Shown here piece by piece: positions 57,779-64,000 of a DNA stretch of 64,000 nt. The notes beneath the pieces are model-generated. The model was not told the DNA's origin, did not search any database, and was given only the letters and a program-made list of their open reading frames with translations. Origin of the DNA: Novosphingobium sp. (GTDB taxonomy: Bacteria > Pseudomonadota > Alphaproteobacteria > Sphingomonadales > Sphingomonadaceae). Both the position numbers and the translations under genes were made by a program. The stretch covers positions 733,501 to 797,500 of the forward strand of contig JACKKX010000001.1 of NCBI GenBank assembly GCA_024236215.1, written 5' to 3'. Positions within the stretch are counted from its first letter, which is position 1. Every line of letters begins with the position of its first letter.

Positions 57779-58308
57779 GCCGCTTCCCCTTCTGGCGCGG
57801 TCAGGGTGACGACAACGCACGATCGCGGTTCGTCACGCATGACGTTCACGGTCCGGAACCGGCTGTCGTCGCACTTCAGCGCGTCGGCGATCCCGTCGCG
57901 GCCCGCCTTGAAGCTGGCCGGGGTATTGTCGTCGTCGCGGCGCGCGCGGCTCGGGGGGAAGAAGTCCAGCCGCACGGCAAACTTGCCGTCAGTGCCAGCA
58001 TAGGCGGGAACCTTCAGCTTCGCTTCCAGCGCCAGCGCCCAGCACAGACGGCGATAGGCCTTCTTCACCTTGGCAACGGCTTGATGGTGCCCGCGCCAGT
58101 TGGGCGATAGCTCGACCGGCGGGAACGGCACGATCACCCGCCCCAGCACAGCCGCCCCGGCGGGCAGATCCGCAATGTCGTCGATCGGCTTTGGATCAGG
58201 GCGCGGCTTCGGCGCGCTTTTCGCCTTCTTCGGCTTATCCCCAGCCGCAAGGCCGGTTGCCCAGCCCTTTCCGCCCCGACGGGCACCCTGGAAGATCCCG
58301 CGCTTCAT
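57775..58308 (-). CDS. RusA-family Holliday junction resolvase-like protein
   Basis: A 177-residue protein. After a basic tail (KKAKSAPKPRPDPKPID) the fold begins VIVPFPPVELSPNWRGHHQA, VAKVKKAYRRLCWAL. The acidic metal site is DFFPPSRARRDDDNTPASFK, AGRDGIADALKCDDSRF. RusA-like enzymes resolve branched phage replication intermediates. Confidence 0.85.
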   Translation of the reverse strand: MKRGIFQGARRGGKGWATGLAAGDKPKKAKSAPKPRPDPKPIDDIADLPAGAAVLGRVIVPFPPVELSPNWRGHHQAVAKVKKAYRRLCWALALEAKLKVPAYAGTDGKFAVRLDFFPPSRARRDDDNTPASFKAGRDGIADALKCDDSRFRTVNVMRDEPRSCVVVTLTAPEGEAA

Positions 58309-58472
58309 GACCGGCCGACCTTCGCCTTCACGGTGCGCGCGGAAGGTTTCGCCGCCTTGGCCGCACTGGCCGCCTGCAATTTCAGTCCAGCCGCTGCCCA
58401 GTTCCGACCGCCCCGGCGTGCGCCGCGGTTCTCTGTGAAGGGCGATCGGGCAAAGTCCTGCAGGATCGTCAT
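58305..58472 (-). CDS. Small basic phage protein
   Basis: A 55-residue protein: MTILQDFARSPFTENRGARR, then an Ala/Lys-rich tail. It is supported by overlaps on both sides. A longer upstream frame exists but is not coding-like. Confidence 0.45.
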   Translation of the reverse strand: MTILQDFARSPFTENRGARRGGRNWAAAGLKLQAASAAKAAKPSARTVKAKVGRS

Positions 58473-58684
58473 GCGTCCGCGCTCCCGTCCTTCCGGTAGG
58501 GTTCCAGCCACGGACAGGGGGGAAGCCCCATGTCGGCGCGCATTTTCCGCGCCACTTCCAGCACCTTCAGGCGCTGTGCGCTGTACCGGACCCGCACGAA
58601 CCGGCCGCGCTGGTCGCGCGGTTGCCCGCGCTTCGCTGAAGCGCTGAACAGTCCCAGTTCGTGCGTGCCCGGCTCGCGGCTCAT
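58469..58684 (-). CDS. Small phage protein of unknown function
   Basis: A 71-residue basic protein: SASAKRGQPRDQRGRFVRVR, VARKMRADMGLPPCPWLEP. It lies between the GapR-like gene and the previous gene. Confidence 0.5.
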   Translation of the reverse strand: MSREPGTHELGLFSASAKRGQPRDQRGRFVRVRYSAQRLKVLEVARKMRADMGLPPCPWLEPYRKDGSADA

Positions 58685-58686
58685 GG

Positions 58687-58923
58687 CTAACCCAGCCCCA
58701 AGGCCTGGCAATATGCGTCCAGAACGGCTTGCATTTCGGCGCGGTCATCGGGCTTCATGCGGCGCAATTTCACGACCTGGCGTATTGCCTTCGTGTCGTA
58801 CCCGACCGCCTTCGCTTCGGCGTAAACATCGCGAATGTCTTCCGCGATCCCCTTCTTCTCTTCTTCAAGGCGCTCGATCCGTTCGATCAGAAAGCGCAGC
58901 CTGTCGTCTGTAGCTTCGGCCAT
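58687..58923 (-). CDS. DUF2312/GapR-like DNA-binding protein
   Basis: A 78-residue protein: LRFLIERIERLEEEKKGIAE, DIRDVYAEAKAVGYDTKAIR, QVVKLRRMKPDDRAEMQAVL. It is nearly the whole GapR/DUF2312 consensus. Host GapR wraps overtwisted DNA ahead of replication forks. A phage copy next to the replication genes may serve its own replication. Confidence 0.88.
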   Translation of the reverse strand: MAEATDDRLRFLIERIERLEEEKKGIAEDIRDVYAEAKAVGYDTKAIRQVVKLRRMKPDDRAEMQAVLDAYCQALGLG

Positions 58924-59032
58924 TTATGTTGCTCCCTATGGACTGTCCCGGCGCCCGGCTTTCCAGCCGATCCGCCAGGGCGGTTCCATCGCGGGGAAAT
59001 GACGAACTGGCGGCCGGAGTTCCGGCGGCCGG

Positions 59033-59482
59033 TCAGTGCGTCGAACCGTTCCCCGCGATGGATTGCAGAACTGGAAGAAGCGCCGACGCACGGTCGCGCA
59101 GCTGGGCGCGCTCGCGCGGGCTCAACACGCCGTCTTCCAGAAATTCGTTCCCGTCGGCGACCAGCCGCGCGGATTGCGCCAGCGCCCGGCGGACGGTCGC
59201 TTGATCGTCCACGTCCAGCGGCGCGGCACTGAACCCCATGAACCGGGCAACCCGGGCAAAGGCTTCAGGCGGCAGGACGGTGAAGACGCGCATGAACACG
59301 TCCAGCGGCATTTCCGGGCCGCCTTCTTCCACATAGGACCGCAGCTTGCGTTCCTTGTCCCCGGTCGCTTCGGCCAGGTCCGACCAGGACAGCCGCCGGC
59401 CATGCCCGACGAACAGCCGCAGCGTGTCGGCGATGACGCCCTTCACGGCGGTAACGGAAAAACCGGGCATCATGTCAGACAT
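59033..59482 (-). CDS. CII-like/phage regulatory protein
   Basis: A 149-residue helical protein: VTAVKGVIADTLRLFVGHGR, LSWSDLAEATGDKERKLRSY, VEEGGPEMPLDVFMRVFTVL. The pattern of a helix-turn-helix with a helical C-terminus fits the phage regulatory CII (CP76-like) family. ATG 59482 overlaps the truncated HNH-like gene by 8 nt. Confidence 0.55.
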   Translation of the reverse strand: MSDMMPGFSVTAVKGVIADTLRLFVGHGRRLSWSDLAEATGDKERKLRSYVEEGGPEMPLDVFMRVFTVLPPEAFARVARFMGFSAAPLDVDDQATVRRALAQSARLVADGNEFLEDGVLSPRERAQLRDRASALLPVLQSIAGNGSTH

Positions 59483-59825
59483 GGCGGGCCCGCCTCCTGG
59501 CGTCAGAAGCCCGCTTGCAGATGCGGCAAACCTTGGCGCCAGATTTCGCAATGATCAGGTTATCCCCGGCATAGGCGTGACCTTGCGGGCAATGCGTGCG
59601 ATCCTTCACCGGCCCTTCGGGAATTGGTCCGTTGATCGCCTCGTAGGCCAGCCGGTGCGCAAGCTGGGGCTTGCCCTTGTGACTTACCCAGCCATAGCCA
59701 AGGTGCAGCGCCGCGTCCCATTCAAGGCATGGCGTGGTGTGACCGAGATCCTGAACGACAACGCGGCGGGCAAGAAACTCCGGCAATTTTCCATGCCCAG
59801 CACAACTTACCGGACTGGTTTTCAT
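59475..59825 (-). CDS. HNH-like protein lacking its catalytic core (internal deletion)
   Basis: A 116-residue protein from ATG 59825 (GGAGG eight nt upstream). The N-terminal strands TTPCLEWDAALHLGYGWVSH and AHRLAYEAINGPIPEG are the usual start of phage HNH proteins. The C-terminal RTHCPQGHAYAGDNLI, CRICKRASDARRR is the usual end. Between PIPEG and RTHCPQGH the 'DHLCRN..CVNP.HLE' core of about 30 residues is missing with the frame kept. It is probably catalytically dead. Confidence 0.7.
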   Translation of the reverse strand: MKTSPVSCAGHGKLPEFLARRVVVQDLGHTTPCLEWDAALHLGYGWVSHKGKPQLAHRLAYEAINGPIPEGPVKDRTHCPQGHAYAGDNLIIAKSGAKVCRICKRASDARRRARHV

Positions 59826-59893
59826 GGCGCAAACCTCCGGAACAGGGCCATTCATGCCGCATGAAGACCGCTCGATCATATCCAGCCGCCCCG

Positions 59894-60400
59894 TCATGCC
59901 GCGTTCCTGACCGCATGGGGGCAGTCGACGAAGGTGCAGGCCTTGGGCAGATCGCGGTCCAGCCGCGCTTCGCACACGTCGCAGATCACCACGGGCGCCA
60001 GATCGGCGTCGCGCTCGGGCAATGTGGCGATTTCCGCTTCGGTCAGGCCCCAGCCGGGCCGGTCCTGATCACGCGCGGATGCCGGGACATAGTCTTCGAC
60101 CCGCAGGTTCGGACTATGCGCGATCGCGTCCTTCCACGTCCCGGGCTCCCCGTCGTCGATCGTCAGGCAGGCCCGGCGCGCAGCCGCAACATCGGCATTC
60201 AGCTTCGCCGCGTCGATCCGCCCAGCCGAAAGTTCTTCCAGCCGCAGGGCTTGAGTAAGCGTAGGAACAGCCTTGCCATTCTCAAATTCCGAAACTCGGC
60301 TCTTGCTGGAACAGCCGATTACGGCGGCGAACTGAGCCAGTGTCTCGCCGCGCTCGGCCCGCAAGGCGGCAATCTGTCGATGAGGCGGAAGCGTGATCAT
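59894..60400 (-). CDS. XRE-family regulator, first gene of the leftward early operon
   Basis: A 168-residue protein with an N-terminal HTH (IAALRAERGETLAQFAAVIG, CSSKSRVSEFENGKAVPTLT). A long tail has two Cys pairs (CDVCEARLDRDLPKACTFVD C). It starts just beside the operator at 60409. It may be the Cro-type or activator partner of the opposite repressor gene. Confidence 0.75.
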   Translation of the reverse strand: MITLPPHRQIAALRAERGETLAQFAAVIGCSSKSRVSEFENGKAVPTLTQALRLEELSAGRIDAAKLNADVAAARRACLTIDDGEPGTWKDAIAHSPNLRVEDYVPASARDQDRPGWGLTEAEIATLPERDADLAPVVICDVCEARLDRDLPKACTFVDCPHAVRNAA

Positions 60401-60408
60401 GCCTCAAT

Positions 60409-60427
60409 AGTTCTATTAGATAGAACC
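60409..60427. promoter_or_regulatory. Phage operator OL-like (AGTTCTATT-A-GATAGAACC)
   Basis: A 19-bp site. The right arm is identical to the perfect operator at 61348 and the left arm has two changes. It lies between the two divergent regulator genes. Confidence 0.75.
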
Positions 60428-60443
60428 TAATGTCAATGCCCGT

Positions 60444-60452
60444 TGTTCTATT
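60444..60452. promoter_or_regulatory. Operator half-site TGTTCTATT
   Basis: Seven of nine bases of one operator arm, about 30 bp centre-to-centre from the full site at 60409. Confidence 0.45.
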
Positions 60453-60495
60453 TCGTGGTAACGACCCCGCCTGTGCCATGCGGTATGACCGTGCA

Positions 60496-60822
60496 ATGGC
60501 GCTGCCCAGACACGACTGGTATCTGAAGGAATGGCTTCGCAGCCTGGGGAAGACCCAGCAATGGGTTGCGGACCAGCTCGAACTTCAGAAGTCAAAGATC
60601 AGCCGCAAGGCCAGCGGAACAACGCCGTACGATCGCGACGACATAAATGCCATTTCCGCGCTGTTGCATTTACAACCATATGAACTGCTCATGCATCCCG
60701 AAGATGCAATGGAGATCAGGAGCTTACGCAAGTCTATAACGCTTGCGGCTGAAAGGCGGGCGGCTTATCGTACTCAACCTGACGACTGGGCAGAAAAACT
60801 TGTCGAGAGGAAGAAAGTATGA
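60496..60822 (+). CDS. XRE-type HTH protein, candidate prophage repressor
   Basis: A 108-residue protein: WYLKEWLRSLGKTQQWVADQ, LELQKSKISRKASGTTPYDR, DDINAISALLHLQPYELLMH is an HTH_3 module. The rest is a short helix without a peptidase domain, so induction would not be by RecA-type self-cleavage. Earlier ATGs (60430, 60478) exist but the first lies in the operator. It and the exclusion candidate are the only genes between the operators, as expected for lysogen-expressed genes. Confidence 0.7.
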   Translation: MALPRHDWYLKEWLRSLGKTQQWVADQLELQKSKISRKASGTTPYDRDDINAISALLHLQPYELLMHPEDAMEIRSLRKSITLAAERRAAYRTQPDDWAEKLVERKKV

Positions 60823-61322
60823 GCGACCCAAACATTGTCACTGAAGCTCCGAAGAAATCCCGCCTCAAAAGCGGCTGCCTTATCGCCTTGGCCATTGTCG
60901 TGGGACTGGGCGTGCTGGGCTCGATTGTGGGCGATGGCAAGCCAGCCTCTTCCGGATCTTCAGCACAGGCTGGCGCTAATGCGCCTGACACCTCTGCAGC
61001 GCCGCCGCCAGTGAAAGCGACAGCTCGCGAAATCTTTGCCGCTTATGAGAACAACCAGCTTGCTGCTGCGAAACTCTACGCGGATAAGACTTTGGCCGTA
61101 ACCGGCACGGTTCAAAAGATCGACGAAGCCTTTGGCGAACCTGTCCTGGCGCTCGCGACCAGCAACCAATACATGCCGCTTCGCGCATACTTCCCGAAGG
61201 ACGCAGCGGATCAGCTCGCCACGCTTTCGCCCGGCGCAAAGCTGACGGTAATCTGCGAACAGGTTCAGGAAACTGGCGGTTTCCTTGCACTGAAGGACTG
61301 CAAGCTAGACGCGGTTCCATAG
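60819..61322 (+). CDS. OB-fold (tRNA_anti-like) membrane-anchored protein, superinfection-exclusion candidate
   Basis: A 167-residue protein: an N-terminal membrane anchor (SGCLIALAIVVGLGVLGSIV), a Ser/Ala/Pro linker, and a domain ATAREIFAAYENNQLAAAKL, YADKTLAVTGTVQKIDEAFG, LSPGAKLTVICEQVQETGGF, which matches the tRNA_anti-like OB fold. Such proteins are common as prophage cargo. Its start overlaps the repressor stop by 4 nt, so it is made in the lysogen. Superinfection exclusion is an inference. Confidence 0.7.
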   Translation: MSDPNIVTEAPKKSRLKSGCLIALAIVVGLGVLGSIVGDGKPASSGSSAQAGANAPDTSAAPPPVKATAREIFAAYENNQLAAAKLYADKTLAVTGTVQKIDEAFGEPVLALATSNQYMPLRAYFPKDAADQLATLSPGAKLTVICEQVQETGGFLALKDCKLDAVP

Positions 61323-61331
61323 AATAGAACT
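61323..61331. promoter_or_regulatory. Operator half-site AATAGAACT
   Basis: Matches seven of nine bases of the operator arm GATAGAACC, directly after the exclusion-gene stop and 25 bp before the perfect site. Confidence 0.45.
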
Positions 61332-61338
61332 TTTTCCC

Positions 61339-61366
61339 TTGACTTCAGGTTCTATCTGATAGAACC
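61339..61366 (+). promoter_or_regulatory. Rightward early promoter region with perfect operator
   Basis: TTGACT (61339-61344) is a good -35. The perfect 19-bp palindrome GGTTCTATC-T-GATAGAACC (61348-61366) fills the spacer and -10 region, so a bound repressor would block it. No strong -10 is visible apart from weak TAGAAC/CATACC. Confidence 0.65.
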
Positions 61367-61403
61367 ATACCCCAGCCGCTAGAGCGGATTGGAGTGTGGT
61401 TCT

Positions 61404-61571
61404 ATGTCTACGTTGCCCCGCCTTGCGGACCTGACGCGCGCTGATCGCGCAGCGCTGTCCGATCGGCTCGATCGCTTCACCGCACGCCTGGCCTATGCCG
61501 CGATCGGCGCGACGGCACTTTTGTTCGCCTTCCATGCGGTCCGTCACGTCGCCCGGATGCTGGCGGCATGA
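61404..61571 (+). CDS. Small membrane protein, first rightward early gene
   Basis: A 55-residue protein: ADLTRADRAALSDRLDRFTA, one membrane helix LAYAAIGATALLFAFHAV. GGAG precedes ATG. Its stop overlaps the next start (ATGA). Confidence 0.6.
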   Translation: MSTLPRLADLTRADRAALSDRLDRFTARLAYAAIGATALLFAFHAVRHVARMLAA

Positions 61572-61960
61572 ACGCGCCTGATCCTGTTTCCCCCGATCTG
61601 GCCCCTGCCGAATGGTTTCAGTCCGATCCGGTTCCAGCCGCACGCGCCAGCCGCCTGGTCTGGCTGGCCGCTGGCACCGCACTGGTCGCCGCTGGTCTTG
61701 CCCTTGCCCTGAAACGCCGCGCTGCCGCGAAGAAGCCGCAGCCGTTTTTTGTCGGGACACGCCCGTTGGAACTGATCGCTATTCCGTGGCACTCCGCATC
61801 CGGGCCTGCACGTCGGAAACAAACATCGCCAGCCGGTGGCTGGCTAGCTCGCGCATGGCGGTTAATCCTTCGACGTCCTGATCCGGACCATAAACCGTCC
61901 CCGGCAACTCAAACTGCCGCGCCATCTCGTTCTCAAGCGCGGACAGCGTGTCATGACTAG
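61568..61960 (+). CDS. Small membrane protein, 3' part overlaps an opposite gene
   Basis: A 130-residue frame coupled (ATGA) to the previous gene. Residues 1-60 look real (one membrane helix VWLAAGTALVAAGLALALKR). The last 60 residues read across the opposite-strand gene at 61779-62054 and look less coding-like. Confidence 0.5.
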   Translation: MNAPDPVSPDLAPAEWFQSDPVPAARASRLVWLAAGTALVAAGLALALKRRAAAKKPQPFFVGTRPLELIAIPWHSASGPARRKQTSPAGGWLARAWRLILRRPDPDHKPSPATQTAAPSRSQARTACHD

Positions 61961-62054
61961 CGCCCAGTCTATGCAGCGTGATCGCGTAAAGGTTTTCCAG
62001 CAGGAAGTTGATTTTGGTCAGTTCCGCGCCCAGCTCGATATCAGCTTGGTTCAT
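61779..62054 (-). CDS. Small helical phage protein on the opposite strand
   Basis: A 91-residue protein with AAGGAG seven nt before ATG 62054: MNQADIELGAELTKINFLLE, YAITLHRLGASHDTLSALEN, EMARQFELPGTVYG. The helical sequence and strong ribosome site support it. It lies against the rightward early genes. Confidence 0.6.
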   Translation of the reverse strand: MNQADIELGAELTKINFLLENLYAITLHRLGASHDTLSALENEMARQFELPGTVYGPDQDVEGLTAMRELASHRLAMFVSDVQARMRSATE

Positions 62055-62296
62055 GGCATTACTCCTTCGGTCAGTGTCAGCAACTTGACCGTAGCGGAAA
62101 CCGGCAGGCGGCGCGAGCTGCCTGCCGGTGGAAGCGGGCTTGGTTGCAGTTACGCTGAAGCCGCCTTCTTCGATCGCGCGCCGGTTGCCCATTGCGCTGC
62201 CTGGGACGAAGTTCAGCGCCTGTCCCGGCTTGACCGGCAGGGCCGCTCCTTTGCCCGCCAGCGGCCCCAGCCGCACGCCATGCGGCGGGGTGCAGC

Positions 62297-62608
62297 ATGA
62301 CGACCTATCCCGCCACTGGGCGCCAGCTGGACGCGCTTCGGTTCATTGTCGGCTACCAGGACGCGCATGACGGCATTTCGCCGACGACGGAAGAAATCGG
62401 CGCTGCGATCGGGCTGACCTCTCGATCTGGCGCTTCGCGCTTGCTGACCTGTCTGGAAGAACGCGGACGCATTCGCCGCCTGCCTAATCGGGCCCGCGCG
62501 ATCGAAGTCCTGGTCGGTGTCCCGGTGCCGCGCGCGCCAGACGGTGCGCCGCTTTACGCCGTCCCTCTCCCCTTTGACCTGGCCGAAAGGATCCCCGCTC
62601 ATGACTGA
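62297..62608 (+). CDS. LexA-type DNA-binding domain protein without peptidase domain
   Basis: A 103-residue protein. TGRQLDALRFIVGYQDAHDG, ISPTTEEIGAAIGLTSRSGA and LEERGRIRRLPNRARAIEVL match the winged helix of LexA. LexA has a further 120-residue S24 autocleavage domain that is wholly absent here. It could compete for host SOS boxes or act as a phage regulator. Confidence 0.75.
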   Translation: MTTYPATGRQLDALRFIVGYQDAHDGISPTTEEIGAAIGLTSRSGASRLLTCLEERGRIRRLPNRARAIEVLVGVPVPRAPDGAPLYAVPLPFDLAERIPAHD

Positions 62609-62870
62609 AGACCGCGACCAGCTGGCCCGGATCTATGCCGCCAGCCTGTTGAACCGATCGGCCGGCGAAGCGTTTGACTATCGCGACGTCGCCGTTCTGG
62701 CCCGCGTTCTGCCCCTGATCGAAGCCGATCTGGCCGACTGGCTGGAAAGCCAGCTTCGCGGCGTCGTCTCGCGCGGGCAGATCGTCGCCGCTGTCCGTGG
62801 CGGACAGGCCCGTCCCGCTCTGCCCCAGCCGCACCCGGCTTCGGCTTCCCTGGAAGGGAACCTGAAGTGA
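62601..62870 (+). CDS. Small phage protein of unknown function
   Basis: An 89-residue protein: MTEDRDQLARIYAASLLNRS, VAVLARVLPLIEADLADWLE. It overlaps the LexA-like gene by 8 nt. Confidence 0.55.
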   Translation: MTEDRDQLARIYAASLLNRSAGEAFDYRDVAVLARVLPLIEADLADWLESQLRGVVSRGQIVAAVRGGQARPALPQPHPASASLEGNLK

Positions 62871-62905
62871 CGCGGCAATCCCGTTCACAACTGAAGGAAA
62901 GTGCA

Positions 62906-63172
62906 ATGAAAGTTCTGATCACGACGAAACATCGCGGCGTCTTCGCCGGGGAAATTGCCGAAGACCAGGATCTGGCGGCAACTGCCATGCCGGTTCGCGG
63001 AGCGCGCATGGCGATCTATTTTGGCACCACGCGGGGCCTTATGGAACTCGCAGAAACTGGCCCAACTTCGAAAAGCCGGATCAGCGCTCCTGCCGACATT
63101 CCCATGCTGCATGACATTACCGCAGTGTTCTCGATCACGGACAAGGCTTGGGAAAAATGGCAGGCGGCCTGA
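62906..63172 (+). CDS. DUF6948 family phage protein
   Basis: An 88-residue protein: MKVLITTKHRGVFAGEIAED, ARMAIYFGTTRGLMELAETG, SAPADIPMLHDITAVFSITD, W near the end. This is the DUF6948 pattern, common in phage early regions. AAGGAAAGTGCA precedes ATG. Confidence 0.75.
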   Translation: MKVLITTKHRGVFAGEIAEDQDLAATAMPVRGARMAIYFGTTRGLMELAETGPTSKSRISAPADIPMLHDITAVFSITDKAWEKWQAA

Positions 63173-63639
63173 CCCTTCCCCCGCCGCCGCCAGAGGTTTT
63201 GACCTGTGACGACATTATCCGCGCTGGGGCTTGCACTGGGGGCGTTGCGAAGCGCCTTGGGCGTGTCCTGCGCACGATGCAGGTCGCCGCCGCTGAACCG
63301 CCTGCCAGGCTGCTGAAAATCGTTCCGGAAGAAGAACACCAGCATATCCTTGCTGCGATCGACCAAAGCACCAGCGGCGGTTCGGCATCCAGCAACGGCG
63401 ACGGCTACGGCGACGGCTACGGCTACGGCGACGGCAACGGCAACGGCTACGGCTACGGCGACGGCGACGGCGACGGCTACGGCAACGGCTACGGCGACGG
63501 CTACGGCAACGGCTACGGCAACGGCGACGGCTACGGCGACGGCTACGGCAACGGCAACGGCTACGGCAACGGCGACGGCTACGGCGACGGCTACGGCGAC
63601 GGCGACGGAACCTCTTATGGGGTGGAAATCTATGTCTGA
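63157..63639 (+). CDS. Phage protein with a long Gly-Tyr/Asp/Asn dipeptide repeat
   Basis: A 160-residue protein. The first 80 residues (EVLTCDDIIRAGACTGGVAK, helix LLKIVPEEEHQHILAAID) are globular. From about residue 82 to 151 it is a G-(Y/D/N) dipeptide array of about 35 units, ending TSYGVEIYV. The DNA array (63400-63608) is built of GGC-(TAC/GAC/AAC) triplet pairs. The role is unknown; a flexible surface tail or tether is possible. Confidence 0.65.
   Translation: MAGGLTLPPPPPEVLTCDDIIRAGACTGGVAKRLGRVLRTMQVAAAEPPARLLKIVPEEEHQHILAAIDQSTSGGSASSNGDGYGDGYGYGDGNGNGYGYGDGDGDGYGNGYGDGYGNGYGNGDGYGDGYGNGNGYGNGDGYGDGYGDGDGTSYGVEIYV
63400..63608 (+). repeat. GGC(T/G/A)AC hexanucleotide-type coding repeat
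   Basis: About 35 units of GGCNAC, where N is T, G or A. The units also group into a 12-18-nt higher-order pattern (GGCTACGGCGAC, GGCTACGGCAAC). Confidence 0.95.
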
Positions 63640-64000
63640 AACGCGGATTATGCTGGCGTCTGGCGCGCTGTTCGACCTGACGGCCCCGGAAGGCTCTGAT
63701 TTCACCCTTCAGGACATTGCCCACGGCCTTGGCCGCGTCTGTCGCTTTGCCGGGCAGACGAACCGCTTCTATTCGGTCGCGGAACATTGCTTCCACGTCG
63801 CCCGCCTGGTCCCGGTGGAACTGGCCCGGGTTGCCTTGCTCCATGACGCCAGCGAAGCCTTTATCGGCGACGTCACCCGTCCGCTGAAGGCGCTCCTGCC
63901 AGACTATCAGGCGATCGAAGCCCGGATCGAAGCGGCCATTGCCGCGCGCTTCCTGACCCCGGCCGAACAGGAACTGGGCGGGTTCAAGGCCCCGGCGGTG
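63632..64000 (+). CDS. HD-domain nucleotide hydrolase (YfbR-like), cut by window edge
   Basis: The visible 123 residues include FYSVAEHCFHVARLVPVELA, RVALLHDASEAFIGDVTRPL and KALLPDYQAIEARIEAA, the metal-binding H...HD...D pattern of HD hydrolases of the YfbR type. These cleave deoxynucleoside monophosphates. It starts inside the end of the repeat protein (8-nt overlap). Confidence 0.8.
   Translation, partial: MSETRIMLASGALFDLTAPEGSDFTLQDIAHGLGRVCRFAGQTNRFYSVAEHCFHVARLVPVELARVALLHDASEAFIGDVTRPLKALLPDYQAIEARIEAAIAARFLTPAEQELGGFKAPAV

Noticed and set aside
56806-58110. 434-codon frame opposite several small early genes
   Set aside because: The opposite strand has five small genes with 4-nt overlaps and zinc motifs; this frame has none.
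63400-63608. Possible CRISPR array
   Set aside because: The repeat units are 6-18 nt with no unique spacers; it is a coding dipeptide repeat.
63016-63705. Ala-Val repeat protein on the minus strand
   Set aside because: Mirror reading of the GGCNAC repeat; no ribosome site or domain.

Overview
The window looks like a high-GC alphaproteobacterial chromosome, most likely a sphingomonad (Novosphingobium/Sphingomonas/Erythrobacter type). Reasons: a class I PHA synthase next to a phasin with a long Lys/Ala-rich leader, LptF/LptG downstream of ClpS, many secreted DUF4189-type proteins, and an HK97-like temperate phage of the kind found in this order. The assignment rests on gene content only; no 16S or marker search was possible.

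Region 1 (1-13.0 kb) is ordinary core genome. A minus-strand run holds a COG4705 membrane protein, a crotonase, a winged-helix regulator, an AlaC-type aminotransferase and a DUF2306 membrane protein. A plus-strand run follows: a small secreted protein, phaC, phaP, clpS and lptF-lptG. Then come a divergent fatty-acid desaturase and a GNAT-fold/YghO-like protein.

Region 2 (13.0-32.0 kb) is the most unusual part. It holds about 15 secreted or lipidated proteins, mostly unrecognised (DUF4189, DUF1176, a three-repeat protein, an FG-GAP-like protein). Around and among them lie a LuxR-type regulator, a LytTR response regulator and, 6 kb away, a LytS-type histidine kinase. A palindromic motif (core GTACCGGTAC) lies upstream of at least seven of these genes. 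In five of them it ends 69-76 nt before the chosen start codon. I read this as a candidate LytTR-type regulon of exported Cys-containing proteins. One member (DUF4189) is broken by an in-frame TAA. An IS1380-family element with a TTAA target duplication sits 43 bp upstream of the kinase gene.

Region 3 (about 32.1 kb to the right edge) is a prophage truncated by the window. Its left edge appears to be a 19-bp duplicate of a tRNA 3' end (tRNA-Gly-like). The late genes run leftward as one block: HNH, a possible cos region, terminase small and large, portal, S49 protease, HK97 capsid, head-tail connectors, tail tube, a G/G-T chaperone pair with a -1 slippery site, tape measure, tail tip, tailspike, and a lysis cassette (M15 endolysin, holin-like proteins, embedded Rz/Rz1). 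The block ends at a strong intrinsic terminator. The early leftward genes (53.4-60.4 kb) include a lambda-O-like initiator carrying four iterons, a RusA-like resolvase, a GapR/DUF2312 protein and a CII-like protein. The immunity region (60.4-61.4 kb) has a repressor-like HTH protein and an OB-fold exclusion candidate, flanked by matching 19-bp operators. Rightward early genes (61.4-64 kb) include a LexA-type DNA-binding domain, a DUF6948 protein, a Gly-Tyr/Asp/Asn dipeptide-repeat protein and an HD hydrolase cut by the window edge. The integrase and the other attachment site should lie beyond 64 kb.
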